From assembly GCA_020744225.1 (NCBI GenBank), contig JAGMWG010000001.1, positions 3,720,001 to 3,784,000 on the forward strand: a DNA stretch of 64,000 bases. Direction: 5' to 3'. This DNA is from Paraphoma chrysanthemicola (Eukaryota; Ascomycota; Dothideomycetes; Pleosporales; Phaeosphaeriaceae). The notes under the pieces are model-generated. The model was not told where the DNA came from. It saw nothing but the letters and a program-made list of their open reading frames with translations, and ran no database searches. How positions within the stretch are numbered: the first letter of the stretch is position 1; each line of letters opens with the position of its first letter. Shown here in pieces: positions 35,966-48,272 of the stretch. The translations under genes and the position numbers were made by a program.

Positions 35966-36640
35966 CTTAGTCGGAAAAAGAGAAAATTGCTATGCTAAAC
36001 GGTGGTGCAAATATGTCTATGATACGTATTTGAATACAGTACTTGCATTCCGCAAACGCTCACTGTGGCTAGCAAGGCTTATCCAAGGATCATCCTTCTT
36101 TACCCTTTTCGTACATGCCATGTGCATGCGCCGTGTTGCCAAGAGTAAGCCGGTTCACACATGTACATTATCGGATGCAGGCCATATGCTATCGTAGCGA
36201 AAACTCCGTAAAGTCCGTAATCTCACATTCAAGTCCGAGCGATTGCTTACTTCAGTAGCTGTACATTGTGGAGCTATGCGAATAGTGCTTACAACCTGTT
36301 GCACTTGGCAGCATCACGCCTTACAATCGAACTCATCTAGTCTTAATTGATTTTTACATGCAGTCATACAAAATTTGGCACATATGTCCTACGTCGTGCG
36401 CGTGATCATGTTTTCAATCTGCAAGCTACATCATTTGCCCAGTTACTACTCTATCACAGGAATTTGCTCTTTCCAATCCCTCATTCTCAGTCGCGTCCAT
36501 GTCAAAAACGCTTTATCTTCTTCCAAACCGGCTGATTCGGATGCAACCCTCCTTACCGATTCACTTTCTGTAATCCTGTCTGCAAGTTGAACCCCCTTGC
36601 CAATAATCTTCACGTCCGATAGATCTTCGAGAGAACTAAC
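35966..36640. other. Intergenic region
   Basis: 675 bp, no coding signal. Confidence 0.5.
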
Positions 36641-37463
36641 TCATAATTCCGGAACATTATCTGAGTCCGCTGAGCTAGGATGAAATTGTGCCGCTTCGAA
36701 TATCTTGCCCTCGCCATTGACCCAGAGTTCTGGATCGTGGTCATACCGTTTCGAGACGCGGGCGGTTATTGCATTTGATAGCATGAGAAAGTACTTTTTT
36801 CGCAAGCGTTTGAGAAGGACTGTATGCAACTTGGGATCTCCAGCATTTTCGTCGTCGTTATTGACCTTAATTGCATTCGTAAAGCAGATGACAAAGTGGT
36901 CGTGCATATCTGTGGTCAAAAGTACAAGATCCGTGATGTTGACAAAGAAGTCTCTTGGAGATTTCTCCGTGTCTGCGGGCTCGAGATTGAGCTCAAAAAC
37001 TGGTGGCGGGTAAGTTGGTAGGATCCAAGGAAGGCGATTACGCGGAAAAAGAGCTTCTCCTGGACCTTCTAGCCAGAGCCGTAGAGAGGCGACGGCGATA
37101 CTACTGAGCCATGAATCTCTTACACGGGTGCGAACAACAGCCTCACGCGTAGCCTGTAGCTTATTCTGAAGTATGACTCGTGTCCTCCTGTCAATTGCAT
37201 AGTACGGCAGTGGATTATTGAAAATTTGTCGATGGTCGAGATCGAATGGAGTTCCCTCAGGCTCATACGCGATACATTTGAGTATCGAATCGATTTCTTT
37301 TGAGTAAAAGATGGTAAAGGAGCTCTGTTGGCTGTGGTATGTCCCATACAATTTTCTGCTGCTGGTGGTCTATTATAAACTCACGGCGATGGATTGAGGG
37401 TTGCCAGTATTCATCCATGAAACTGGAAAAAGGAGTTGAGACGTCTCCAGCGTTGAGACTCAT
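36641..37463 (-). pseudogene. Member of the 2EXR-like family, one apparent frameshift
   Basis: Reads on the minus strand as two overlapping frames. The first (37463-37263) has IHRREFIIDHQQQKIVW; the second (37351-36641) has SSFTIFYSKEIDSILK and FDLDHRQIFNNPL, then a 200-residue body ending in PELWVNGEGKIFEAAQ. Its neighbour at 37733-38695 has the same order in one frame (HIDRRKPDVALCWKPRRD, then FDLDKRQ, then PRIWIDGEMRVVEA), so a frame change is needed around 37330-37350. The only GT..AG pair there would make an 18-base intron, too short. Probably a recently broken tandem paralogue. Confidence 0.55.
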
Positions 37464-37732
37464 ATCTATTGTGATGAAGTGCGTCAGGGGATTGAAGGAT
37501 GCGTTTCATTTCTGGTTAATGGAGCTTGAATCTCCCACGTCTTTCCAGTCGAAGTTGCTCATGCATAAAGTGTGCTCTAGACTCTCCACATTTCGTCATC
37601 GCATCCACGAAGACCACTATGTTCCACCCAGTGCTATTAGGTGAGCTCATTATGGATCTGTATGAAAGGGAGGCAGCTCGACTTCCGTCAACTCTTTTGG
37701 GATCCTCGCCCAGCTCTCGACCTCAGGCCCCA

Positions 37733-38695
37733 CTAGGCCGCAGGCATTGGGCGCGGCGATCTCCAATCCCAATCTCGGTCTCTCAAACTCTTCCACATTG
37801 CTAGCAAGGTATTGCTTTCCATGATGACATTGTTCTGATGCGCCGAGGATGACTTCCAAGGATCCTGTCGGTTCTCGATAATGCCGACGTACTGCATGCC
37901 CAGAGCGAAGATCTGCGTATCATCTGTACGTTGGTAAGGGTTGTATGCCTTGTTGCCACCAAGAGTCCAGTTTGCTTCGACAACACGCATCTCACCGTCA
38001 ATCCAGATTCGTGGACATGGATGGATATGTGTCTCTGGGTAGCCAACGATGAGCCACGATAGGAAGACGAAGCAGCGACGACGTAACTCAGCGAGTTTGC
38101 AGCTGTGACGAACTTCTATAACGGTTCCGGCGAAGTCTGCACTTAAGGAGCAGACAACATGCGTAGAGGGTCCCATTCGGTAAGTGAGCCTCAAAAATTC
38201 GGTGACGTTAATGCTTAGTGAAACCAAAATGGCCATTCCGCAGACTTTCGTAAAGTATAGGTGTACAGAGGGCGCGATATCGGCTGGAGAGCCATCTTCA
38301 TCATCCATAGGAAAGAGCTGATGTATGGGATGTCTCAGCCATTGCCTCAGTGCATCGAAAGTATTGGAACTCGTTCGATACGTATCCTTCGAGAACTTGA
38401 TCCCCATGTCGTTCTGCTCTCTGAACATGGCAATCGCGTCAGCCCGCCAACGACGACTAACTGAGAGCAATGACAGATTCACTCCCTGAGTTTGGCGTTT
38501 GTCGAGGTCGAATGTGACCGGTTTAGCACAGAACACAGCCCTCTCGATGATGTCGCGGTAACGTTTAGTCCAAAAAGGCATGATCAACGACGCTGCATCT
38601 CGCCGCGGCTTCCAGCAAAGTGCCACGTCGGGCTTCCGCCGGTCGATATGGAATGGTACCATGAGCCCATTCATACCGCCGCCTTTGAGTGTCAT
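37733..38695 (-). CDS. 2EXR-family-related protein of unknown function
   Basis: 320 residues in a single open frame. It shares with its neighbours a core of FDLDKRQ, a mid segment LLSVSRRWRADAIAMFREQN equivalent to the VCRQxYxEAS motif of relatives, and a C-terminal PRIWIDGEMRVVEA. The N-terminal E-x-R motif of the family is missing, so it may be a 5'-shortened copy. It starts only 47 bases after the stop of the upstream family member on the same strand. No enzymatic motif, signal or membrane segment. Confidence 0.6.
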   Translation of the reverse strand: MTLKGGGMNGLMVPFHIDRRKPDVALCWKPRRDAASLIMPFWTKRYRDIIERAVFCAKPVTFDLDKRQTQGVNLSLLSVSRRWRADAIAMFREQNDMGIKFSKDTYRTSSNTFDALRQWLRHPIHQLFPMDDEDGSPADIAPSVHLYFTKVCGMAILVSLSINVTEFLRLTYRMGPSTHVVCSLSADFAGTVIEVRHSCKLAELRRRCFVFLSWLIVGYPETHIHPCPRIWIDGEMRVVEANWTLGGNKAYNPYQRTDDTQIFALGMQYVGIIENRQDPWKSSSAHQNNVIMESNTLLAMWKSLRDRDWDWRSPRPMPAA

Positions 38696-38742
38696 TGAAG
38701 ACGCAAAGATGACACTTCCACCACTGAGGTCATCTCTTATCT

Positions 38743-39593
38743 TTATTCGTGTGATGAAGCCATGGAAGCGTGCTTTGTAGCGAGGAGAGCGATCAATGCG
38801 TTCAGAGGTTCTGCCACACCTGATATCTCGGGTGAAAATGGGCCTTCCTGATGAGATCGTAAGTCGGAGGCTAGACTAATCGAATCGGTGAACACAATGC
38901 GCGACAAGAGCTCCGGCCGAGCCCAAGCCAATTCGATGACTCGTGTTATGCAGAAGAAACCCATATTGTAGTCACAATTGTATGGGCATCTCCCTGTCGC
39001 GTCAATCTCAACACTTGCGAGATTTCGATCCTGTGAACCAATGCAGAGGATCCAGAGGACATATGTTCGTAGTTGTCGAAAGCCCGGATTATGGCGATAC
39101 GGCGCAACCGATATGCTGAACATGTTCTTCCCGTAGAGTATTCCACTAGCTTCATGGTACACCTGTCTGCAGGCGCGGAGGAGAGCGATTAAAAAGCCGA
39201 TGTCGTCAGCCTTGAAAGGGACGTCTGTATCAAGTAATGGTCGGCGTATTGCTCATCTAGTTCGATATCATCCTCATCGTAGTCACGATCCCAAGCAGCT
39301 TCTCTCTCGTACTCCTCGGCATCCACAATAACAACCGGCTCGTCCTGCACAAACGCGAACTCATATATCGCATTGCGCACCTCCGGCGGCAACGTCGTCA
39401 GAAACGAGATCTCGTTTGGATCCTCAGGTTGTGAAGCGCCTTTGCGAATCGGCGGAGGCGGCGGCTTGCGCAAGTCCAGCGGCGGCGGCATGATGCATGC
39501 CGTGGTCGATGTTGGGGGTAAGGTCGATGGTGTAAGGCAGCACACAGCAGCCGGGCGTAAAACTGTGGTTGTGATGTGGTGAAGTGAGAGCAA
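38743..39593 (-). CDS. 2EXR-domain protein
   Basis: A family member with the clear entry motif FLTTLPPEVRNAIYEFAF about 80 residues from the first ATG; an internal ATG at 39491 may be the true start. The core LIALLRACRQVYHEASGILYGKN lies in another frame. A 62-base intron (39225-39286, donor GTGACT, acceptor TACAG) joins EAAWD to HVPFKADDIGF and keeps frame, though it removes an acidic stretch that itself looks coding; a frameshift is the alternative. The total is about 260 residues with a C-terminal conserved segment to 38743. Function unknown; the fold resembles F-box-like adaptors. Confidence 0.6.
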
Positions 39594-40136
39594 GAGAGAA
39601 TCTTATGCGGTAAACACTGGTTTAGGCAAGACCGCCACGAGGAAAGCGCGACACCTCACTCACCTTCACCTGCGCTAACTCCCCGCCCAAGCGATCACAT
39701 AACTAGCACAGTATCTGAAAAGGCCGTATGCCTTCAAAATGCGAACAGAAGATAAAGCGCCATCCAGCCTGCTTCGCGTTTTATTCGTGCTAAACATTGA
39801 CCGCATTAATGATTCAAAGCCATCAGTTCTACAAACATGCATTAACTATATCTTCACCTCTATTCGCAAGCCAGCCCTTACCCAGTGCGCCAGGGTATAC
39901 TATGCCCACGCAATGAACCAACATTGCTTTTCCAAAAAAAAAAACAGGCCGGTAGAACCTGGTAATACCAGGTAAGCCAGCAGAGCATCAAACGCAATCC
40001 GATCTTGAAAATACACTGACTTATCCCCCGAATTCGCCATGCATGACTATACGCCGAACACCACTTATGCTACAACACCAACGTCGCCTCATCCAAACGT
40101 GGCCGCGGTGCATTTTGTCTATGTCTATTCATCCAG
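39594..40136. other. Intergenic region
   Basis: 543 bp between the 2EXR gene's 5' end and the histidine kinase's 3' end; a short A-run at 39933-39943, otherwise nothing seen. Confidence 0.5.
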
Positions 40137-43100
40137 TCACATCCCTGTCCTGCGCGCTGCATCCGCCGCTTGTGCCTGTTTCCTCGGAACCACCAAGCTC
40201 AACGGATCGCTCAATTCCAACGAGCTCGGATACCTTGCAGCCAGCTCTTCGATCTTAGGTATAAGTTCGCCGATGCGGAAAGGTTTTGAAACAACATCGT
40301 CCATGCCTGCGACTAGCAGTGTGGCGATCTGCTCGCTCCGTGCGTTGGCGGTGACTGCGATGATGGGTATGTGGCACCGGAAGTCGCCGGCGTTTTCTAG
40401 TTCTCTGATCTTGCTTGTGCATTGAAGGCCGTCCATTGTGGGCATTTCCTTGTCCATGAGGACGACGCCGAGATCGATGGCGCCTGGTGGGGCGGACTTC
40501 CAGTAGGTGGAGGTCATGAGTATGTCGAGAGCTTCGCCACCGTGATTGGCGACTTGGGTGGCGATACCGTGATTGTGAAGTTGTCGTTGGAGAACCTTTT
40601 GGTTCACTGGGCAGGGGTTAGCTTGATAAGCGCGACGACGCATTTGAAACTCACCGAGGTTGTCTTCCACAATCAGCACTTTCAGATTAGATTTCTGAGG
40701 CTTGGTTTTCGAGATGGCGCTGCTCTCGTTCGGTATCTGAGCAAAGTCTTTGATCTTTGGGGGCTCAATGACCCTTTCCTTGTCCTTGGCGTTGGATAGC
40801 TTCCTGGTCAGAGTAACTCCGGTTGCACCCTCTACGGCTTCGGTAGGCTCATGACTTCTCCGGCACTTGACATAAAAGGCAAATGTGCTTCCCTTTCCTG
40901 ATTCAGAGGACACGCCAATCTCGCCACCTTGTAGTTCAGTCAGCTCGCGTGAGATGAACAGGCCCAGGCCCGAGCCTCCATATTGCACATGGGTGCGAGG
41001 ACTTGCTTGCTGAAAGCGCTGGAACAGGACTTTGAGTTCTTCAGGACTGAGCCCTCTACCTGTGTCTCGGACGGCGAATTCCAGATAAATCTCCTCTCCA
41101 TCCCCCCAGTCAGAGCCAAGAGTCTGATCCATTCGTTTTGCACGCATTGGGAAATAGCTGACACAAGGTGTCACGCCGGCTGACGGCCGATCCCGTGATG
41201 CGGAAAGAATGACTTTTATCGTTCTGGTCTCTTCCGTGGTGGTAAATTTAATGGCATTCGTCGTTAGGTTGATGAGAACCTGGACAAGAGTTAGAAAGAA
41301 TTTCACAGCAACGGGACCAACATACCTGCAAAACTCTAGACGGGTCAATCTTGACCCAATCGACATTGAGTTCTTTGAAGGAATTGGTGAGTACAAACTC
41401 CATCTGGATACCGGCTGTCTGCACCTCGCCTTCGAACATTCTCAATGCTCGCTGGACAACTTGGAGCGGCTGCGCGTCTACTGGAGTTACCTGAAGGTGG
41501 AATGTTAGCAAGAACAGTATCACAAAGCAAGAAGCACCTACCATGAGCATTGCACTGTCAAGTTTTGACAGGGTCAGAACATCGTCGACAATTCGCTTTT
41601 GATGCTGAGCGCAGAGGGCAATGGTTTGTGCTGCGTCAATCGAGTTTGTGACAATGCTATCGGCAATCGTGTGAGAGCCAGTCGCCCGAAAGTCGCTCAA
41701 GGTGGTGGAAATCTCATCGGCGCACTGGAGGATCGCACTCAGTGGATTGCGCATTTCGTGACTCGTAATGTCAATGAAGTTCTCCTGTTGTCTCTTAAGC
41801 TCGACAGCCTCCTCCATCTTCCGCTTTTGGAAACCCTCGGCCCACTTTTGCGGACTGATATTGGTAATACTGCCAAAGACACTTTTAAGCTGTCCACTCT
41901 CGTCCTTTTCTGGAAATGCCGAAAACAGCACCCACGTGTCGCTTTTGTTGCGATTTCGATCTTCCCACGGTGCCTTGAACCTGAATTCAATGTTGATAGC
42001 TGCAGCATTGTCGACAAGTCGTCGCCAGTGCTCTTGGATCAGGCTTTGGTCCTCTTCTTTCACATAGTCGATCCATCGATCCGTGCGATGACGCTCTTTC
42101 GGCACTCGCGAAATTTCGTACCATGTGTCGTTACAGTACGTTATACGTCCGACATGATCAGCAATGAAAAGTCCAGCGGGAGAGTATTCAGCCATACGCG
42201 TGAATCGCGTTTCACTTTCTCTTGCTTCTTGTGTTCGAGCAGCCAGCTGTTCGGAGAGGTTGAAACGGTCTTCTGCCGCAAGCTTGGCAGCTTTTTGACC
42301 TCGTCGAATTTCCTCTTCAAACAACACGACTGAAGCCAGCGAAGTCGCCAACTGTCGGCTGAGAAGTTGAACGAAGAGATTGTAATCGTCATCATACGGT
42401 CTTCGCGGATTGACACCCATGATCAGGAAGCCTAGGATAGTCTCCCCTGTCGTAGGATGTATTGGGCATATGACAACATCGCGGCATGCATCGCCAAAGC
42501 CTCTCCATTCGAGACCATCCATCATCGTCTGAGGGAGGTCGCCAGACCCTATGCTGACGACGACAGGTTTGTCAGTCTTCATGACCTCTCGGAAGACAGG
42601 ACCGAAGCCTTCATGGCCTTCTTTCAGATCCATATGATCTGGCGCAGCTTGATGTCCGGCTGGGACGCCTAGTGCGCCTTCCAGATAGCAGGTCTTGTTC
42701 CCTAGCAGACTGCTGGAATGCAGAGAAGACGAGTCACTGTCGTTGTCGTCGGAGACTGAGTAGAGCATGACGAATGGTGTGTCGAATTCGTTCTCGGTAA
42801 GGGCCATCAGCACTTGATCCCAGAAACCTTTCAAGTCTCGAGCGATCGCAGTGCGCTCACCAACCTCGCGCAGTGTCAACATTCGACGCTCGGCAATCTT
42901 TCTTCGTGTCTTTTCGAATGCTGGGTTGTAAAGCCCCATGACGGTACCGTCCTCACCGACCATGGGTATGATAGACCATGAAAAGTAACATTCTTCAAGA
43001 AAGCCGTTGCGTTTCATAAATAGGCAGTCGTCGTCCTTCATTGTAGCTTGGCCGGTCATCCGCGCGTTTGCAAAAACGTCTTTGACATCGTCCCAAATTT

Positions 43101-45024
43101 CGGCCCATGCCACCTTATAGCTCTGGCCCATCAGTTCTGGGTGCTTTTGTCCTGCAAGCCCTGTGATTGCTGTTAGTACGGTTCACTTAACCACGCCTGC
43201 TGACATTACAGACCAATATAAGCCTCGTTATAGATGGCTACTAGATCGTCTCCCCAATACATGGCTGCGGGATGAGGACTCGCCCTGTGACTTGTCAATC
43301 TATGGCCTATTGCTTCTCAGATTTGGGACACACATGATCAAGTTGCACATGGCGCGAAGGTCGTTCGACCAGTACTCGATGGGGCCGAGGGCGGTCGATG
43401 CCCAGTCTACCGAGCGGGCAAATTGAATGTGTCGAGGTAGTGAGCCAGACATGGCTAGTCTTGTCCAATCAAAGAAGCCAATGTCATTCTCTTGCGGCGG
43501 TGTGGGATCTCTATGGAAAGAGTCAACGTCGCCAGCGCTGTGCGCTCGGAGTACGCACTCATTGTTATATGATAGTGACTGCTCGACTGAAGGGACAGTA
43601 ATGTTAGAAGGCTTAGGGAATATGCCGCTAACGTCTCGGGGAGACGTTCTGGCGATAGCAGCTGGTGCGGTTGGCGCGGCCAAGTCGTCGGCGATGCTTG
43701 GCACAGGACTGCCGAAGTAGTCCTGAGGCTCGTTTCTTCTCGCTGAAGAGGCCGACGTCTCTATGCTGTTTCCGGATATGATGCCGACGGACGAGGTGGA
43801 TGGGATGGCGAAGTCATTCGGGCCGCTCGCGGGGGTAATGCTGGCTGCGGCATGGGTGGGCACTGCTCCGGACACGACACGCAATCGCTTTCTCAGCGTA
43901 TAACATGACCATATCACGCCCCCGTGCTCGACTGGCGACGGGTTGACATCGATGCTCTCGCCTTGAATGATGGTGCTTAGTAACCAATTGCGAAACTGCA
44001 GCGTCGCGTGGGCCAGGACGTCATCTTGTGGATTCTCCGACGACTTCCCCACTACTAGTTCCCATGTTGCAGGACTCGAGCGCAGGGCGCTGTTTGCAAA
44101 GAGGATCTGCAGGTCGTGCGCATCGTGCGCATAGTTGGCCGAGTCGCCAATGTCGACAATGAAGGTCGGTCGCGTGTCCTGCTCCAGCAATTCGACGATG
44201 CCGACGGAGCCCAGTAGCCGCAGAGGGTCGCCCCGCTCGCGCGCATCGGGTGAGGTAGTTCGCGGTAGGCTCGACCGCTCGCTGCTCCTGCCGCTGGCGA
44301 TGCTGGTGGGGGCGGGCGGGCTTAGGCCGCTGAAGGTGCCGCGGGCGAGCGTGACCGTCTTGATGCCGCCGTCCTCGCCCCGCGTCTTGCTGAGCATCCT
44401 CGCAGCCGCCTCGGAGCTCGAGAAGCGCGGTGGCAGGTGAGGCCGTGCGCGCCGCGACGAAAAGAATAATGGCGACGTCGGCTGCCCGTTGCTGGCGTAG
44501 AACTGCGCGCTACGGGTGAAGCCGAGATGGTCGAGCGAATGTCGCGCGCCGTGCTGCACTCGTCGCCGCTTGTGCAGCGGTTCGCTGGCGGGCGTGCGAT
44601 CGTTTGGTGGCTGTTGTGGCCGCTTCCTCCCAGCAACTGCAGGCGGCGTGCGCACTCCGACGCCGTGCAGAGGGGCAGAGATAGGCCGCTGGATCGAGTC
44701 GCCAAGATCAATGCGCAGATAGGACGGCCATGAGGACTGCGGTGGCGGCGTCTGCAGAGGACTGGGACGCTGCTCGAGCGGTGTGAGGGGCGGCGCTGGG
44801 CGAGCGTTGAGGGTTTCGCGATACTCGGGCGTGCTCAGTCTGCGTGGGTCAGGTTCGCTGACCCTGGTGTTCGCGGTGTCTCGGCCGGTGAAGATGGACA
44901 ACTGCTGGTGCATAAGGGTGTCGGAACGCTCTTCGGCAGACGCTGCAATTGCCGACGAGACACACGCTGCCGCTTCGAGCCCTGGGAGCAGAAGACAGTG
45001 GAGGCTCTGGTCCCGCGGCGTCAC
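40137..45024 (-). CDS. Hybrid sensor histidine kinase
   Basis: A 1546-residue phosphorelay sensor that autophosphorylates a His and passes the phosphate to its own receiver Asp. Exons on the minus strand: 45024-43334, 43284-43214, 43160-41542, 41490-41326, 41279-40655 and 40606-40137; all frames agree. The N-terminal 500 residues are Pro/Ser-rich and low complexity. A PAS-like region at 530-720 includes WASTALGPIEYWSNDLRAM and a GAF-like segment follows; a second PAS (TRMAEYSPAGLFIADHVGRI) precedes the kinase core. H-box His about 1055 (SHEMRNPLSAI), N-box LINLTTNAIKF near 1185, G1 DTGRGLS near 1254, G2 GGSGLGLFIS. The receiver has LIVEDN, Asp about 1442 in VVLMDKEMPTMDG, and Lys about 1498 in VVSKPF. 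No membrane segment, so a cytosolic sensor. Partners would be an Ypd1-type protein and Ssk1/Skn7, not present here. Confidence 0.95.
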
Positions 45025-46838
45025 CCACGGCCGAACTGAGGCCTGATGATGCGCTGCTGCGCGAGTGCTGTTCGGTGACGCTAGATGTCGCTAGCCAACG
45101 CGCGGGCCAGATGATATCACCGCGATCAGGCAGCTGGGCGGTTCGGCAAAATCGGGCGTGCATGGGAATCGCGAAATGGCATTTGTGAAGTTGTCTCGAC
45201 GGAACGTCAAGAACGGAACGTCGCGCACATAGACGCCAGGTAGAGGCTGTCTGCATCGCTGCCCTTGGGAGCGGCTGGCATGTGGAATATCATCTAATGT
45301 GGAAAGGGCCAAAGCAAACAGCAGCCATCACCCATTTGCATCGGGATCTCGCTTGCCCCGGCCGCGATCTGAGCCGCGCCGATCTGGGGGCGGCCCACGC
45401 AGACCGTCACCTTGTCGGTAACAGCAGCATCCATCTTGTCTCTGGGCGGTGCATCGCATTTGCGCAAAGCTTCACTCGGTCAAGCCAGCTTCACTCGCGC
45501 CGGCAGTCATGCCCTGTACTGTGTTAACGAGAGACGTCATATGGCCTCGCGTGTCAAGCGAGCTTCTATGTTCTAGACCACGCTGTCCGTCCGCGGAGCG
45601 AGTCAACAGTCGTCGCCCGCAAGCGTTCACTCAACACCATCGAAGGAAGCATCCTTCCTGTCGTGTCTCGGAGATCGCTTCTGTCTCTCTTTTCAAGCAT
45701 GAAAGCGCCCTGAAACCGCTGAACACTTGTCACTTTTGGGAGGTCCGTTCGCGCCTCCCTTGCGCCTCCCATCCCACCCATTGGGCAGGCGGGGCTTCCC
45801 GCTCCCGCGTCTGCCCCTCGATTCGAGCGACCAAATCCCACCTTCGTACCGCTACCTCACCCGGACACATGACTGAACACATACCCGCTGCACTCACGAT
45901 GCCATGCGAACCCATCGCACACTCCGCCATCAGCTGGGAATGGATGCGCGTTTCTCTTGCACATGTTCACGTACTTCGTACAGCTACGCCGCATCGAAGA
46001 CGCGCTTTCCTTTCCATCCTCAAAGCTCAACTCTCAGCATGATCAGCGTGCCCCTTCCTATCTGCCCTCTCCCTCACGCTGTATTCGTTGATTGCACCTG
46101 TGTTGTTCAGTCCTTCAGCCACCTCGTTCATGCATGTGAACGTCGCCGCGCGTCAGCGCAGTCCCACCTGCAGGTTGTACAAGGGACGGAAAGCGTGTGG
46201 CTGAGCGCAAAATGGCGCATGCCGCTACTGAGCCACTATCAAAACCACCCGGCAATACCTTACACACCTGTCATGTTACAAATACATGGATGGGTATGCT
46301 GCATGCAGGCTGCTCCACACTTTGCAGCCGTTCTATCCGATCCGCGAGCTTATCCTACGATGCTTAACACTTAAGATGATGCCAATATCTAAACAAACGA
46401 TACCGACGTGACAGTCGACACTGATCCTGCTTAGCCCATAGACGTCGCTGTCCTACAGCCAAGCTTCACTAATTTCAAGCTCACATTGTTTGATGATGAT
46501 GCTAACCGCCAAAGGTGTCACACCCCTCGCAGGACCCCACTTATCTCGACTTGTCTCGCCATTGAACAGCCTCCACCTGCCCCTCCTCGCGACCGACGAA
46601 ACGGAGATGCCAAGGATGTACAGCCTGAGCCATTTGCTGAAGCAGGCGGGTTGCGTTTTCCCGAGGGCGTTCAGGCAGCACGATGCCCCGCTATCTGCAG
46701 CTCGCAGGAATTGCTTAAAAGGTCGTCATCCTCGCGCTTACACTTCAAGTCCACTCAGCGTCGCATTTCTCGAGTTGCTAGAACTTACCGCAGCGTGTTT
46801 CGAATCACGTCTTTTGATTCGCTTGCCAATTGCTCGTC
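45025..46838. other. Divergent 1.8-kb promoter region
   Basis: Separates the histidine kinase and the WW-domain gene, transcribed away from each other. It contains a 197-codon open frame (45449-46042), which is Ser/His/Arg-rich without domain features and is judged random. No repeats. Confidence 0.5.
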
Positions 46839-47923
46839 ATGGATTTCCTCAAGAAGAAGATGAAGGAGTTGCTCGACGATGATGAGAAGAAACCAGAGAA
46901 GAAACCCGAAGGTGCCTTCATCCCTCACCAGATCCTACTTTTGACTGACCAAATGTAGATCCCCCCAAGGATGCCTCCAAGGATGCCTCCAAGGATTCAT
47001 CCCACGGCGCCCCGGCTGAGCGCGGGGCATCCGATTCTTTCTACGATCAAGGACATTCTGCAGGCGGTGCGCCACCACCACAACAGCAATTCCCGCCGCA
47101 GGGTCAAGGCTATTCTCCACAGGGCCAGGGTTACCCTCCACAGGGCCAGGGCTACCCGCCTCAAGGCCAGGGTTATCCACCGCAAGGGTATCCACAGCAG
47201 CAGCCCTACGGTCAGGGCCCGCCTCCCGTAGGTCCTCCCGCGCCCATGGGTGCGCCCCCGCCAATGCCTCCTGGTTGGGTGCAGCAATGGGACCAAGGCA
47301 GCCAGCGATGGTACTATGTTGAGCAAGCAACAGGCCGCACACAGTGGGACCCTCCCTCGAATCTCCCTCCTGGCCCATACGCGCCGCCACCTTCTGGTGC
47401 ACCCTACCAGGCCCCTGGCGGGCACGATGAGCGCGCCTTGTTTGGCAACACGCATGGCCATCAAGGTCATGACTACACTGCTTCCGGTGCGGCCACGAAC
47501 GAAAAGGAGAAGAAGAAAGACAAGGGCCACTCCACAGCTATGCTTGCCGCCGCAGGTATTGGTGGTGTAGCAGCCGGTGCCTGGATCGGCCACGAATTAA
47601 GTACGTCACCAATTCCCTTCCACTACGCCGGTAGCTGACCAAGAATAGCGGAGGACAGTAACAAGTCCTCTTCTGCTGGGTATGCCGCTGCGCCCGCTGC
47701 TGCAGCTCCTGCGTACGGCGCGCCTCCAGTGGCAGATCCGTACGGCCAATCCGCGGATCCGTATGGCCAGTCTACATATCCTCCTCCGGTTCCTACTCAC
47801 GACGCTGATGGCTCGTCCATCTCAAGTAGTGATCGCGAGTCGCTCGAGGAGAAGCGTCAAGAGGCCATCGAAGCGCAGCGCGAGTACGAAGAAGAGCTCG
47901 AGGAAGCATATGATTCCGACTGA
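46839..47923 (+). CDS. WW-domain protein with PPQGQGY repeats and glycine-zipper segment
   Basis: 329 residues. Exons are 46839-46911, 46959-47600 and 47649-47923. Order of parts: a Lys/Glu-rich start (MDFLKKKMKELL), a Gln/Pro/Gly tract with tandem PPQGQGY units, one WW domain at about 145-175 (PPGWVQQWDQGSQRWYYVEQ then WDPP) with both signature Trp, a Lys-rich linker, a glycine-zipper stretch (STAMLAAAGIGGVAAGAWIG), a second low-complexity tract with two DPYGQSA-type units, and an acidic coiled end. WW domains bind Pro-rich peptides; the start resembles yeast Wwm1-like proteins only loosely. The glycine zipper could associate with membrane. Frame is intact across both introns. Confidence 0.85.
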
Positions 47924-48272
47924 GACTAGCTTCTGCTCTGTTGCCGCGTTATCACAGTAACAGTCGATGCGCGCGTTGCCAACGAAATGGATGCATGACG
48001 GCCGCTTTCCTACATTTCACGATCAGCAATTTCATTAGCATAGCATATCGAACGGTTGTTGACGCCTCATCCCACTTCAAATTTTATGGTTTGATTCAGA
48101 ATGAAATCAGATTATCGGGCTATTCAAACTAAAGTCCGTCTCCTCGTCGCACTTTATATCTCTCCACGCCAGCTTGGGGGTATCTCTCGTTTCGAACAAC
48201 AAGGAAAATGTTCCAAGAGAGTGTGTGTCGCATCGTGCCTCTTTCAATCCAAGCTTCTAACGTCGCGCATGT
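47924..48272. other. Convergent intergenic region
   Basis: 349 bp between the 3' ends of the WW-domain gene and the CYSTM gene. Confidence 0.6.

Noticed and set aside
40043..45188. Many plus-strand open frames over the histidine kinase
   Set aside because: Shadows of the minus-strand coding sequence, whose kinase motifs are unambiguous.
45449..46042. 197-codon open frame between kinase and WW genes
   Set aside because: His/Arg/Ser-rich with no domain; sits in a divergent promoter region.
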